Source of the DNA: a virus
Length of the DNA: 28,794 bases
Virus record (IMG/VR): IMGVR_UViG_3300043409_001331
Span: 1 to 28,794 of that record
Direction: 5' to 3' (one strand)
A program made the position numbers and the translations under genes. Shown piece by piece: positions 15,407 through 22,438 of this stretch (its first letter is position 1; the number at the start of each line of letters is the position of its first letter). The notes under the pieces were generated by a model that was not told the origin of the DNA, did not search any database, and was given only the letters and a program-made list of their open reading frames with translations.

Positions 15407-16273
15407 TTATCCCCAAACAAAAGTTGCATTGCCGTGCATACTGATTGACCGCGCGCCGCCGTTGGACATGAAAAACATGCCAAGCCAAGCACCATCTTTC
15501 ACCGCAGGCAAGATAGCGGCGTTTTGCGTCATAAACGATTTGCTGGCAATAACCGAAGCCTGCGCGCCAACAAGGTTGCGGCTGGCAAAGTTGCCAAGGG
15601 GCTTGCACATGTAAATCGCCCAAAGCCCGCCCGGGGCTGCCGAGAACTGCACGGAATTGATAGACCGCACCCCACGATCTGCGCTTTCAAGTCGGCAATA
15701 GATCGGCCCAGCGCCGCCGCCTGCAACGGTCGTATAACAAACGCGGTTTACCCCGAACGCCGTGGCGTTCCACGTTTGCGTTCTGGCTACCCCGTCAGAG
15801 TTTGTATATTCGACAACCATATCCGCAGCCACGAGCGAGGGTGCAACGTGATTGACAAGGACCGGGAACACCCCCGCGCCGTCAGCATACCGAGGGAAGC
15901 CGAGCGTGTTGTCCATCGCCTGTAGGTCTGTGCTGTCGCCGTCAATAAGCGGATAGACACCGACAATATCGTAAAGGTGAAACTCGACGTTGAGCTGGCT
16001 TATCCCCGTAGGAAGCGCGCCGACCTCAATTTCAAGCAGTCGCCGGTCAAGGCCGGGGGCTGGGGGAAAGTAGATCGCATCATTCCCCACCGCGACCATT
16101 GGCTTGAAGGCCGTGGCGTTTCCAATTCGCGCGTCATAGGCTGGTTGCCCAGACGCGAAAGACCAGTCGTGCCAGACGCTATCTGTGCCGCCGCCCACGT
16201 TCTTGACGAACCGCTGCACATGCACACGGCCCGCGTCGATAGCGTCAACAATGTCTTTGACGCTGCGGATCAT
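15407..16273 (-). CDS. Phage structural protein, paralogue of the gene at 14528
   Basis: A 288-residue protein. The ATG at 16273 (overlapping the previous stop as TAATG) is used; the longer ORF start lies in another gene. The N terminus has an MIRSVKDIVDAIDAGRVHVQ helix and a region with VWHDWSF, then a beta-rich body: FHLYDIVGVYP, VEYTNSDG, DRGVRSINSVQF, MCKPLGN, KSFMTQ, VKDGAWLGMFFM and the same FVWG ending as its neighbour. The shared order of these phrases shows common origin. Probably a tail or capsid-surface component of unknown role. Confidence 0.72.
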   Translation of the reverse strand: MIRSVKDIVDAIDAGRVHVQRFVKNVGGGTDSVWHDWSFASGQPAYDARIGNATAFKPMVAVGNDAIYFPPAPGLDRRLLEIEVGALPTGISQLNVEFHLYDIVGVYPLIDGDSTDLQAMDNTLGFPRYADGAGVFPVLVNHVAPSLVAADMVVEYTNSDGVARTQTWNATAFGVNRVCYTTVAGGGAGPIYCRLESADRGVRSINSVQFSAAPGGLWAIYMCKPLGNFASRNLVGAQASVIASKSFMTQNAAILPAVKDGAWLGMFFMSNGGARSISMHGNATFVWG

Positions 16274-16713
16274 TAATCGGCAGTCCCTGTCAAGCTTCCG
16301 CTGTTGAATAGTGGGGTGATACCGGCAGAAATAGCCCGCGAAGCAGACAGCGCGCCGCGATATAGAATGGCCGTCGCGCCAGAAGTTGCCACACCCACCG
16401 AGAAATAAGTCACCGTGGCAGATCCTGCCGTACACTCGCCGAATTGCACCGTGGCCGTGTTCGACACTTGGTTGCCTGCAACCGTAAAGCCGCCAGCAGA
16501 TCGGGCGACCGAAACGCGCGCATAGCCCGTATATGCCGCCTCTGAGGTGCTTTGGTTGCCAGTCTCGCCGGGGTCTGCCGTATGAAGCGCGATGAACAGG
16601 TTCCCCGCAGCCACAGAAGGCTGCAAGCCGCCCGCGTCGCCAATTCCGGCCCACGCGGTATTATTGAACAACAGCGAAAGAAGCGCCGTTTCTGATGCGT
16701 TTGATAAGCTCAT
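16273..16713 (-). CDS. Conserved phage structural protein, LHTADPG type
   Basis: A 146-residue protein starting at 16713. It has an N-terminal helix (LSNASETALLSLLFNNTAW), then NLFIALHTADPGETGNQSTSEAAYTGYAR split over two beta strands, then alternating Gly/Ala/Thr beta strands and a GITPLFNSGSLT end. The LHTADPG plus AYTGYARV combination is a recognisable phage family found in tail regions, probably a small fibre-like or baseplate-like domain. The exact role is not known. It is the first of a group of extra tail genes between the gp10-like and ejection genes. Confidence 0.75.
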   Translation of the reverse strand: MSLSNASETALLSLLFNNTAWAGIGDAGGLQPSVAAGNLFIALHTADPGETGNQSTSEAAYTGYARVSVARSAGGFTVAGNQVSNTATVQFGECTAGSATVTYFSVGVATSGATAILYRGALSASRAISAGITPLFNSGSLTGTAD

Positions 16714-16724
16714 TTTGCGCCCCT

Positions 16725-17213
16725 TTAGCTATAGCTAATCGCGGTTAAATCACCGCTTGTGTATGACAAAGACTTTATCAGATTTATACCCGAAGGCAAA
16801 GCCCCCGAGAGCGTGACCGTAGACAGCCCATCAGGACCGTATGCGAAAGACTTCACAACCCCGTTGGCGTATGTGATCTGGGATAGATCGCCGCCTGAAT
16901 AGGAAAACGCAGCGCCCGAGGCGTCAAGGTTTGCAGCGACAGTCTCAAAGCTTGCGACCCCGTACCCGGCCAGCGTCGTGGGGGTTCCAGTAACGATAGA
17001 CCAAGCAATCGACGTTGGTGCGGTGTTTAGGTTGCCAGCCCCAAGGATTGACGCCCCGTTTATCGTCTTGATATTGACGCCGGAAACAAGCGTCTCCTGC
17101 TTGTCGTCAAACTCATCCAGCCCGTCGAAAAGGTCTTCGAACGCCCGGATTGCCTCGGGAATGTTGTTCGCAACCTTTGCAATGACGCTGCGCGGAAGCC
17201 TCAATTTAGGCAT
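16725..17213 (-). CDS. Tail fibre or needle-like protein
   Basis: A 162-residue protein. The ATG at 17213 overlaps the gp10-like stop by 8 bases; the longer ORF start lies within that gene. After a basic helix (RLPRSVIAKVANNIPEA) and an acidic stretch comes KQETLVSGVNIKTINGASIL and later IVTGTPTTLAGYGV, both standard tail-fibre phrases. The end has two copies of a LSSLTY/ISYS-type beta repeat (residues near 100-115 and 148-162). It occupies the place of the P22 tail needle gp26, directly after gp10, but I see no coiled-coil needle, so tail fibre is the safer name. Confidence 0.65.
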   Translation of the reverse strand: MPKLRLPRSVIAKVANNIPEAIRAFEDLFDGLDEFDDKQETLVSGVNIKTINGASILGAGNLNTAPTSIAWSIVTGTPTTLAGYGVASFETVAANLDASGAAFSYSGGDLSQITYANGVVKSFAYGPDGLSTVTLSGALPSGINLIKSLSYTSGDLTAISYS

Positions 17214-18603
17214 TGAGCGTCTCCATCGTCGCCTCGAGACGAGCGAACGAAAGCATGGCCCGGCTGTCACCCTCAAACCGCTGCGCGCGCCAATTCCGCA
17301 TTGAGCCTTGGCGACGCCAGACAAGCCTGCGCATACGGTTGCCGGTCATGCCCGCTTCGATGTATTTGGGCTGCGACCAGATTTTTCCATCATCACTATA
17401 GCTTGTGCTGATCTTGGCCTCGTCGCCAAAGGCCGAGTTGCCGGGCAGCGCAATCAATTCCAGCTCGTGAATGGTCACGCCCTTGCCCGCGTTGTGAATG
17501 ATCGGGGTCGTAAAGCGCCATGTGGTCAGCTCGCCGTAATGGCTGGCGATGGTGTCGCTCAGGTAGCCATATGCCGTTGAGTAAGGGTCGCCCACGCTCC
17601 AGCGCTCATTGCACCAGACCATACCGCGCGCGCGATACCCCGCGCCGCCGTCACCAGAGGCCAGCACAAACCAGACAGGCTGTTGCGCCGCCGTTGATCC
17701 GTTTTGGTCATAGACGATGGTTTGATCTGGCAGGTGGATATAGAGGAAATCATGCCCCCGATCCGTCCGGCTTTCCATAACCGCGCCAGCCAAGACCGTC
17801 TCGGGGTAAGACTTGATCACATCATCAATTTCGCGGGTGCTGATCTTGGCCGACTGCCCCGATGCCCCCACCCAGACAGCGCAAGGCTCGTTGAACCCGC
17901 CGCCGAGAAAGGCGATCTCGTCCGCAAACTGGCAGCAAGCCCGCGATCCAATGACGCCCTTTTGGATTTGCGCGCCCTCGATGCGTTGAAACGGGAACCC
18001 AGCCCCCCCGACGTTGCGGAAAACCTCGACTGTAAAGCGGTTTAGCGCCACGACCTCGTTTCTGATCTTGTGCAGCGCAACCACTGGGTCCGGATTAATC
18101 TCAGAGGCCCCATATTTCAGCGGATCAACCGCAAAGGGGTTGTTCAGCTCCGTCACCACCAAAAATTCGCCGTCAGTCGATACGAAGTAGCCGTCGATCC
18201 AGATCACATCAAGCGAGGCCCCTAGATCGGGATCTGTCACTTCGGCCAAGGTCGCGCCGTTGTACAGGAACAGCCGATTGCCGCCGTTGATGGCCAGATA
18301 GTCAAACGAGTTGTCAAACGTCACGGGGTTTGCGCCCGCAATGTATCCGATATCAATGGCCGAACCATTCGCGGCAATACGGACAAGGCGCTCGCCCATA
18401 ACCCGGTAAACCTGCCCATTCCACGCCACGCCGCCGCGATCAAAGCCGGGGCCGACCCCTTGCGAAACGATGCCGTCCGCTGGCCGCAAATAGCCTTCGC
18501 TGATGCCCGTCACCTTGGGCACCGGAATGAGGTTCAACGGGTAAGCCGTGCTAAAATCAGCCCCCCGCGTTGAAATACCGCTGATGATAGGAATGGCTGT
18601 CAT
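17206..18603 (-). CDS. Packaged DNA stabilisation protein, P22 gp10-like
   Basis: A 465-residue protein, close to the length of P22 gp10 (472). It starts TAIPIISGISTRGADFSTAY, with the YPLNLIPV phrase typical of the family, and continues with beta-propeller-like repeats (WNGQVYRVMGERLVRI, FLYNGATLAEV, WIDGYFVSTDGEF). These proteins sit between the gp4 ring and the needle and close the portal channel. Its start TAAATG comes directly after the homing endonuclease stop, and its ribosome site GGAAGGA lies within the last codons of the endonuclease gene. Next gene overlaps by 8 bases. Confidence 0.85.
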   Translation of the reverse strand: MTAIPIISGISTRGADFSTAYPLNLIPVPKVTGISEGYLRPADGIVSQGVGPGFDRGGVAWNGQVYRVMGERLVRIAANGSAIDIGYIAGANPVTFDNSFDYLAINGGNRLFLYNGATLAEVTDPDLGASLDVIWIDGYFVSTDGEFLVVTELNNPFAVDPLKYGASEINPDPVVALHKIRNEVVALNRFTVEVFRNVGGAGFPFQRIEGAQIQKGVIGSRACCQFADEIAFLGGGFNEPCAVWVGASGQSAKISTREIDDVIKSYPETVLAGAVMESRTDRGHDFLYIHLPDQTIVYDQNGSTAAQQPVWFVLASGDGGAGYRARGMVWCNERWSVGDPYSTAYGYLSDTIASHYGELTTWRFTTPIIHNAGKGVTIHELELIALPGNSAFGDEAKISTSYSDDGKIWSQPKYIEAGMTGNRMRRLVWRRQGSMRNWRAQRFEGDSRAMLSFARLEATMETLNA

Positions 18604-19152
18604 TTAGGCAGTCCTTCCGTGGTTTTCATGATATCCAAACTTAATTTCAGCTTCACGCCTTGCATGGATAGCGTCTTCTTTGTTTTTGAAATACCCCAAG
18701 CTGTATGATTTATTCTCGAAATGTATCCGCGCCACCCATCGTTTAGTCTGCGGAAACCAGCAAACACCCTGAAACCCACTAGTGTTGCACGCGAATAGCT
18801 TCATGTTTAGATTATTTTCGCTATTAGTGACGTTGCGAAGGTTTACGATCCTATTGTCTGATTTTATGCCATTGATGTGATCGACAAGATTGGGCCATTC
18901 TCCGTTCCAAATCGCCCACGCCACTCTATGGGCGAACAAGGATTGATTGAAAATTGAACCTCTCAGGTAACCGTAGACGCCTACATACGAAAAAGCCTCT
19001 TTGCCAGCGCGCAAAATATTCCACCGCTTACACGCCAACGCACTAGGGAAAAATACTTCTGATCTTTTTAGCCAAAACAATTTTCCAGTATCAGCATCAT
19101 ATTTCAACAATTGACGCAACACTTCTGGTGATGGTAGATCAACCTTAGCCAT
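18604..19152 (-). CDS. HNH homing endonuclease with AP2 DNA-binding domain
   Basis: A 182-residue protein. The ATG at 19152 has GGAGAG six bases upstream; an in-frame ATG at 19251 would add 33 residues with no family look. Residues about 75-115 form the HNH core: His75, the DHINGIK segment starting at Asp91, DNR at 99-101 and the ENNLN helix. Residues about 123-174 form an AP2-type DNA-binding unit (NTSGFQGVCW, RWVARIHF, YSLGYF, EDAIHARREA). Such enzymes cut alleles lacking the gene and spread it by repair. It is free-standing between two tail genes and is markedly AT-rich: a hand count of one 60-base line gave 40% G+C. This is good evidence of recent arrival. Confidence 0.9.
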   Translation of the reverse strand: MAKVDLPSPEVLRQLLKYDADTGKLFWLKRSEVFFPSALACKRWNILRAGKEAFSYVGVYGYLRGSIFNQSLFAHRVAWAIWNGEWPNLVDHINGIKSDNRIVNLRNVTNSENNLNMKLFACNTSGFQGVCWFPQTKRWVARIHFENKSYSLGYFKNKEDAIHARREAEIKFGYHENHGRTA

Positions 19153-19180
19153 TTTGAACTCTCCATGTTCGATTTGGTCT

Positions 19181-19214
19181 GGCACGGCGTGGCGGTTCAG
19201 CGTCCACCCGTGCC
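19181..19214 (-). promoter_or_regulatory. Hairpin in the leader of the homing endonuclease gene
   Basis: GGCACGG and CCGTGCC plus GTGG and CCAC pair into an 11-bp stem with one bulged base and an 11-base loop. It lies 17 bases before the GGAGAG ribosome site of the endonuclease, in the 99-base untranslated piece between the upstream stop and the start. No T tract follows on the minus strand, so it is not a normal terminator. It may shape translation or stability of the message. Confidence 0.5.
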
Positions 19215-19251
19215 ATTTAACTATATTGTTTTTTAATGAAATATCAAGCAT

Positions 19252-19698
19252 TTACCCCACACGGAACCAAGCACTTAGCACAGCGTCATAGGTCATGGTG
19301 AAGAAGGCATTTGCCGCCAAGGTTGCAGGCGCGCCGGTAACGGTTGTCCCAGCCCCCGCGACGGTCAAGGTGGTGACGGCCTGTGTGCAGCTTACCTGCA
19401 CCCGCTGGCCAGCCGTGCGCGACGTTGGCAGCGTGATCGTGCCAGCGGCAAAGCCAGCCGTTGGCGTCAGGATCAGCCACGTGTCGCCAGCCGTAACCGT
19501 TACGCCGAATGCCGTGGCCGAGGGGGCCGCATACTGCGCAGCCAATGGCGCTTGGGTTGCTGGCGATGCCGATGCAATGAAAACCCGCATGACGCTTTCA
19601 GGTACGCGCCGCGTGTCTTGGTTGTCGCCCGACCAAATGGCAAAGCTATCGCCCGGCGAGACTGCCGAGGCCGCCGAAAGTGCTCCAATGTTGCTCAT
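19252..19698 (-). CDS. Small virion structural protein
   Basis: A 148-residue protein with start at 19698 in an ATGA overlap with the gp4-like stop. The first 45 residues (VSPGDSFAIWSGDNQDTRRV) resemble the entry of small phage head or tail proteins with a short helix; the rest is a Thr/Ala/Gly-rich beta domain with GDTWLILTPTAGFAAGTITL and a WFRVG end. No membrane segment. It lies between the gp4-like and gp10-like genes, a place empty in P22. Likely a virion decoration or tail-hub accessory protein; the precise role is unknown. Confidence 0.65.
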   Translation of the reverse strand: MSNIGALSAASAVSPGDSFAIWSGDNQDTRRVPESVMRVFIASASPATQAPLAAQYAAPSATAFGVTVTAGDTWLILTPTAGFAAGTITLPTSRTAGQRVQVSCTQAVTTLTVAGAGTTVTGAPATLAANAFFTMTYDAVLSAWFRVG

Positions 19699-20141
19699 TC
19701 TAGCCCTATCCCTAAATTGCCATCTGGCCCAGTTTCAATCAATGATGCAGCGCCGCGCAGGCGTGGGTAACGGTAGCCCGACCCTCCATAGCCCGTTGGC
19801 GTGATTTCCGTTGGCATGATCATTTTTGCCATGAGGACGTTATAAGCTGATTTCTGCGCGGCCTTTGTTTCGGGCGCAGGGGTCTTGCCAAGCGAGGGGG
19901 CAAGCCGGACAGCGAGGGTAAGAAACAGCGCATTGACGGCCCAATCAGGGACGCCAGTCTGTGCTGCGATATCATCGCCTGAATTGTAAGCGACCCGAAT
20001 GCCGTGGATATTCCACTCGGCCATCAACAGGTCAAGAATGCGCAAGCCGGTTTGCATCTCCTCGGGGGAAACGTCGAACTCATAGGACGCAATCCCGAGC
20101 TCCTCATACGCCTGCTTGATAACTTGCTTTTTCGTCCACAT
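19695..20141 (-). CDS. Tail accessory factor, P22 gp4-like
   Basis: A 148-residue protein, similar in length to P22 gp4 (166). It is mostly helical: TKKQVIKQAYEELGI, an EEMQTGLRILDLLMAEWN helix and a PDWAVNALFLTLAVRLAP helix, with a KSAYNVLMAKM helix before a disordered tail (YRYPRLRGA). This is the usual head-tail connector plan. It should bind the portal ring and start tail assembly. GAGGGG lies upstream of the ATG at 20141. It is the first gene after the coat gene, as in P22. Confidence 0.8.
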   Translation of the reverse strand: MWTKKQVIKQAYEELGIASYEFDVSPEEMQTGLRILDLLMAEWNIHGIRVAYNSGDDIAAQTGVPDWAVNALFLTLAVRLAPSLGKTPAPETKAAQKSAYNVLMAKMIMPTEITPTGYGGSGYRYPRLRGAASLIETGPDGNLGIGLE

Positions 20142-20165
20142 GTCGCGCCCCTCAGTGAAGTGGAA

Positions 20166-20181
20166 GGGGGCCGAAGCCCCC
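20166..20181 (-). terminator. Stem-loop after the coat gene, weak terminator or attenuator
   Basis: On the minus strand GGGGGC, TTCG and GCCCCC form a 6-bp G-C stem with a UUCG tetraloop, one of the most stable RNA loops. It lies between the coat stop and the gp4-like start. The bases after it are TTCCACTTC, not a clean T run, so it may lower read-through or protect the coat message from decay rather than end transcription. Confidence 0.5.
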
Positions 20182-20189
20182 CACCGATT

Positions 20190-21482
20190 TTATGGCTGTG
20201 AAAATTGGATGATCCCGGACATTTCCGGTTGTTTGTTCACCACACCGAAGAGAACGTCCATCCGGTAACGGGTCAGCAAGTTGGTGATGCCCGCCTGCTT
20301 GGACATGCTCACCGTGATGCCGTTGTCGGTCGTGGCCGACATGGTGGCCATGCCTGCGTCGCTTGGGATTGCCAGCTTGCCGGGCAGGATTTCCAGCGCG
20401 TCGCGGTGCCAAAATGGGTTCATGGCTGCGGTCGCGGTGTTCAGGAAAGTGATCGTCGCGCCGTTTGCAGGCACTGCCGACACGTTCTTGTACTGCTGTT
20501 CCGCCACGGTTGGCGCGCTGTCTGCCGAGATAATGGCGGGGCTGATGCGGATCGTGTTCGCACCCGCGGTACCGCCGCCGGTCAGAACCGCGATGATGCG
20601 GAACGTCTTGAGCTGGCCTGTGGGCTGCTTGGTGATCAGGTGGACGCTTTCAACACCGGGGATGGTGAAGCTGTCGCCCGCCTTGATGCCGCCAGCCGCG
20701 CCGACAGTCACCGAAAGCGTTTGGTAACGGTTGTCAACGTTGGCGACTTCGCCCGTGCCTGCCGTGGAAGTGGCGCGCGGAACATAGCGCTGGTTTGCGC
20801 CGTTGATCGTGACGCCAGCACCGGGCACCGCAACGTTTTGGCGTAAGGCGTAGTCCATTTTGAAGCTGTCGAAGCCCGCAATGTTGCCGATATAGGCTTT
20901 ATCGTATGCGCTCAGGACTTTGCCCACAACGTTTTGACGCGCAGCAAGGTTGCCCGCCATAGCGTTGTAATCGCGGGTTGCAAACGCAGCCGCGCGGTCG
21001 CCCATTGGCACACCGATTTCGTTCATTGCCGCATCAGCCGCAGCGATGTCGTCAAAGCCCGAAGCCGCAGCAGTACGCTTGACAACCAAGGTGCCTTGCA
21101 GCGAAGCAACGTTCAACAGCGCGACGTTGATGTCCGAGGTCAGCTTTTGCTTTGCAGCATCGCCGAGGCGGCCTTCCTGCAACTGGTCGCGCAATTCCTT
21201 CGCGTCAAGCTGCCAAGGCGAGTTCTTGGAAAAGCCGAGGGTCGCGGGGACCGAAAGCTGGGTCTGATCCGCGAAGTTTGCGGTCGTGTCCAAGCCGTCA
21301 AACGAGCGGGCGATGTAAGGCATCGGACGCCAGATGATATCAGACGCGCGCTCCATTGCTTGGCCATTGGTAGAATATGTCTGGTAGGTCGAAACGTGGT
21401 TGCTCAGAACCAGCGCGTCTTGAAAGCCCTCGATCATCTGATCAAAGGCGACCTTTTCTTCTTTGGAAAATGCGTTAGGCAT
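20190..21482 (-). CDS. Major capsid (coat) protein, P22 gp5-like
   Basis: A 430-residue protein, the same length as P22 coat. The segments near residues 45-55 (RASDIIWRPM against P22 RSSNTIWMP), the VDNRYQTLSV segment near 247-256 followed by GAAGGIKAGDSF and IPGV, and the WHRDALEI phrase near 360 match the P22 coat pattern (VDNRFATVTL, GMKRGDKISF, FWADDAIRI). It has the HK97 fold with an inserted Ig-like domain in that family. It assembles on the scaffold upstream. AGGAG lies seven bases before the ATG. Very good confidence. Confidence 0.92.
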   Translation of the reverse strand: MPNAFSKEEKVAFDQMIEGFQDALVLSNHVSTYQTYSTNGQAMERASDIIWRPMPYIARSFDGLDTTANFADQTQLSVPATLGFSKNSPWQLDAKELRDQLQEGRLGDAAKQKLTSDINVALLNVASLQGTLVVKRTAAASGFDDIAAADAAMNEIGVPMGDRAAAFATRDYNAMAGNLAARQNVVGKVLSAYDKAYIGNIAGFDSFKMDYALRQNVAVPGAGVTINGANQRYVPRATSTAGTGEVANVDNRYQTLSVTVGAAGGIKAGDSFTIPGVESVHLITKQPTGQLKTFRIIAVLTGGGTAGANTIRISPAIISADSAPTVAEQQYKNVSAVPANGATITFLNTATAAMNPFWHRDALEILPGKLAIPSDAGMATMSATTDNGITVSMSKQAGITNLLTRYRMDVLFGVVNKQPEMSGIIQFSQP

Positions 21483-21637
21483 TTGAAGCTCCTATGGTGT
21501 GAGATTGCTATTCGTTCTCGCGCCATAGCGGGGCACGGGGCCGCATATCTCACCCTTAGAGGCGGGCGGTGCCTGTCTCGCCTTAACGGAAGCGGGCCGA
21601 TGCAGACACATTGCCACATCGGCCAGCAAAACACAAG
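21483..21637 (-). other. 155-base scaffold-coat gap with hairpin and a possible 39-residue ORF
   Basis: This is a larger gap than others in the structural operon. It holds an 8-bp inverted repeat GGCCGATG/CATCGGCC (21595-21602 and 21617-21624, 14-base loop), and the coat ribosome site AGGAG at its end. On the minus strand an ORF runs from ATG at 21611 to TAG at 21492-21494 (39 residues, two Cys). It has no good ribosome site, and I list it only as possible. The gap may be there to raise coat translation or hold an mRNA-processing site. Confidence 0.4.
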
Positions 21638-22438
21638 TCAGCCGCGCATCAGCTTTTTCAAGCGGATAACTTCGCTGCGGTCGCCGGTCTTTTCTGCCAG
21701 TTTTTCCGCCGCATCAATGCGCGCTTGGCTGATTGCAATGGGCGAGCCGCTGCCGCCATTGATACGGGCCTCTGGGGCTGGGGGGGCTTTGCGTTCCACC
21801 TTGATTTTCCCTTTCAATTCACCGACATGAACTGCAAACGCGGTAATGTCGTTTTCTTTTGCGAAATATTCCATAAGTTTTTTATTACCGGCGATTGCAC
21901 AAATCATTTGCGCGGCGTCTGGGACAGTATGATAAATCACAGCAAGATGATTGTCCGATAACGCGTCTCTAAAATTTGATTCAATGGTTTCAAAGTCCCG
22001 AGATAGCGTTTTCCCAGTTGATCGCGCCTTGGCTTGCTTTTCTTCAAACCGATGCTGTCTTTCCAGCCCGCGCGATTGCTGGGCTTTCGCCTCGGCCTTG
22101 CGGGTTGCTTCACGCTCGGCCCACGCCACGACCGCATCCGCGTGAGCGGCCTCATCCCATTGGTGGTCGCGCAGCTCTGGCCGCGGGTCGGCCTTTGGCT
22201 CTTGCGCAGCCTCGGTCGGCATCTTTGCCTTGAGTTCGCGAAGCTGGCGCTCCCGATCCTTTAGCGCCTCACGAAGCTGCCGCACCGCGTTTGTGGGGGC
22301 TTCCTCTTGCTCAGGCTCGGGGTCCATCCCTTCGATGGTGATTGTGATTTCGTCCTCGACCTGCTCAGGCTCCGGCGCTTCGACCTCTGCGACCTGCTCT
22401 TCAATCACCGGCTCAATTTCGGCCTGTTCCTCAACCAT
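21638..22438 (-). CDS. Scaffolding protein, P22 gp8 position
   Basis: A 266-residue highly charged protein: an acidic Glu/Pro/Val-rich first 50 residues, a long helical coiled-coil middle (REALKDRERQLRELKAKM, EAKAQQSRGLERQHRFEEKQ), and a basic helical C terminus (RSEVIRLKKLMRG) like the coat-binding end of P22 gp8. It lies between portal and coat, as in P22. It would assemble inside the procapsid and exit before packaging. The start at 22438 overlaps the portal stop by 8 bases. Confidence 0.82.
   Translation of the reverse strand: MVEEQAEIEPVIEEQVAEVEAPEPEQVEDEITITIEGMDPEPEQEEAPTNAVRQLREALKDRERQLRELKAKMPTEAAQEPKADPRPELRDHQWDEAAHADAVVAWAEREATRKAEAKAQQSRGLERQHRFEEKQAKARSTGKTLSRDFETIESNFRDALSDNHLAVIYHTVPDAAQMICAIAGNKKLMEYFAKENDITAFAVHVGELKGKIKVERKAPPAPEARINGGSGSPIAISQARIDAAEKLAEKTGDRSEVIRLKKLMRG

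Noticed and set aside
19181-19214. Terminator before the homing endonuclease
   Set aside because: The stem is strong, but no T run follows on the minus strand, so a normal intrinsic terminator is not supported.
19153-19251. 33-residue N-terminal extension of the homing endonuclease from the ATG at 19251
   Set aside because: The ATG at 19152 has a much better ribosome site, and the extension contains the hairpin and no family-like residues.
21492-21611. 39-residue minus-strand ORF as a firm gene
   Set aside because: It has no ribosome site and only mid-level third-position GC, so it is kept as a possibility within the gap entry only.
20934-21830. 298-residue plus-strand ORF
   Set aside because: It lies opposite the coat and scaffold genes, whose identity is clear, and its sequence has no domain look.
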